22,933 nucleotides of DNA from Brevundimonas sp. UBA2388 (GTDB lineage: Bacteria; Pseudomonadota; Alphaproteobacteria; Caulobacterales; Caulobacteraceae), in assembly GCA_002343425.1 (NCBI GenBank), contig DDSO01000109.1, positions 35,170 through 58,102 of the forward strand, in the 5' to 3' direction. A model generated the notes under the pieces. The model was not told the DNA's origin. It saw only the letters and a list, made by a program, of their open reading frames with translations, and did not search any database. Within the stretch, counting starts at the first letter, position 1. Each line of letters starts with the position of its first letter. Below are positions 22,188 to 22,933 of this stretch, in pieces. Made by a program: the position numbers and the translations under genes.

Positions 22188-22933
22188 ATGACTGACGCCG
22201 CCCCCGGCCTGTTCCTCGGCCAATCCGAAAAGCCGGAACAACTGCTGTTTCATCGCGCCAACCGCCACGGCGTCGTCGCCGGCGCGACCGGCACCGGCAA
22301 GACGGTCACGCTGCAGATCATGGCCCAGGGCTTTTCCGACGCAGGCGTTCCGGTCTTTTGCGCCGATGTGAAGGGCGATCTGTCAGGCATCTGCGTGCCG
22401 GGTTCGCCCAATGAGAAGCTGCTGGCCCGCGCCGCCGGCATGGGCCTGACCCTGACGCCGCGCGCCGCCCCGACGGTGTTCTGGGACCTTTACGGCCTCA
22501 AGGGCCACCCGATCCGCACAACGGTCAGCGAGATCGGCCCCCTGCTTCTGGCCCGGATGCTGAACCTCAACGATGTGCAGGAGGGTGTGCTCTCGGTCGT
22601 CTTCCACGTCGCCGACAAGGAAGGCCTGCTGCTGCTCGACCTCGACGACCTGCGCGCCATGCTGGTCCATGTCGGCGAGAACGCCGAGCGCATCGGCCGC
22701 GAGGTCGGCAATGTCGCGCCCGCCTCCATCGCCGCCATCCAGCGCTCGATCCTCCAGCTCGAGCAACAGGGCGGCAAGGCCTTCTTCGGCGAACCGGCCC
22801 TGCGACTGGAGGACATGATGCGCACCGGTCTGGACGGCCGGGGGCAGGTCAATGTGCTGGACGCCACGAAGCTGATGGCCAGTCCGCGCCTCTACGCCGC
22901 CTTCCTGCTGTGGCTGCTGTCGGAACTGTTCGA
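22188..22933 (+). CDS. HerA-like helicase/ATPase, DUF853 family, N-terminal 248 residues
   Basis: The frame is open from ATG 22188 to the window edge, so the C-terminus is missing. A GGAG ribosome-binding site lies 5 bases before the ATG. The protein begins with LFLGQSEKPEQLLFHRANRH, followed by Walker A GATGTGKT (32-39), the DVKGDLSGI segment (60-68) that is diagnostic of the DUF853 group, the TVFWDLYG motif and the INxLDATKLM-like NVLDATKLM region. These are FtsK/HerA-type P-loop ATPases, presumed to move along DNA; the role of the DUF853 group (E. coli YjgR type) is poorly known. There is no NurA nuclease gene in view. It is divergent from the AI-2E family gene. Confidence 0.92.
   Translation, partial: MTDAAPGLFLGQSEKPEQLLFHRANRHGVVAGATGTGKTVTLQIMAQGFSDAGVPVFCADVKGDLSGICVPGSPNEKLLARAAGMGLTLTPRAAPTVFWDLYGLKGHPIRTTVSEIGPLLLARMLNLNDVQEGVLSVVFHVADKEGLLLLDLDDLRAMLVHVGENAERIGREVGNVAPASIAAIQRSILQLEQQGGKAFFGEPALRLEDMMRTGLDGRGQVNVLDATKLMASPRLYAAFLLWLLSELF

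Overview
The window is GC-rich, densely coded chromosomal DNA of an alphaproteobacterium. Three things point to the Caulobacterales, with Brevundimonas the most likely genus: the gene set, the 1621-residue NAD-glutamate dehydrogenase of the GdhZ type, and promoter elements that match the Caulobacter housekeeping consensus (TTGACGS, 10-14 bases, GCTANAWC). The genus is inferred; there is no rRNA here to settle it. I found no tRNA, rRNA, CRISPR array, insertion sequence or prophage.

Layout. Bases 1-2780 (+) hold the end of dnaK, a large nested inverted repeat, a heat-shock-type promoter, dnaJ and dapB. Bases 2795-4914 (-) hold coaBC, dut and a small membrane protein, read from what looks like a leaderless promoter directly at the coaBC ATG. 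Bases 5038-5565 (+) encode a small lipoprotein whose C-terminal half resembles nuclease domains of polymorphic toxins. Bases 5588-12695 (-) hold a tightly packed series: XRE regulator 2, tsaB, rimI, fur, miaB, phoH, ybeY, lnt, a terminator, then XRE regulator 1. Many junctions overlap (GTGA overlaps at tsaB/rimI and phoH/ybeY). Upstream, still on the minus strand, are XRE regulator 3 (12768-13343), nfuA, a heptad-repeat palindrome, a UspA-family gene and the large gdhZ gene (14729-19594). The right end has an outer-membrane beta-barrel gene with an EcfG-type (general stress) promoter, an AI-2E-family transporter, and, divergent from it, the start of a HerA-like ATPase gene that runs off the window.

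How the genes fit together. Most are housekeeping genes: protein folding (DnaK/DnaJ), lysine/cell-wall precursor synthesis (DapB), coenzyme A synthesis and dUTP removal (CoaBC, Dut), tRNA and ribosome maturation (TsaB, MiaB, RimI, YbeY, PhoH), lipoprotein maturation (Lnt), iron control and Fe-S carriage (Fur, NfuA; MiaB is an Fe-S enzyme), and glutamate breakdown (GdhZ). The less ordinary parts are the toxin-like lipoprotein, the XRE2/XRE3 pair with shared operator-like sites and a repressor whose protease-like domain lacks the serine, the two complex intergenic repeats, and several promoters readable by eye. No clearly new multi-gene system stands out; the lipoprotein and the XRE pair are the best leads.
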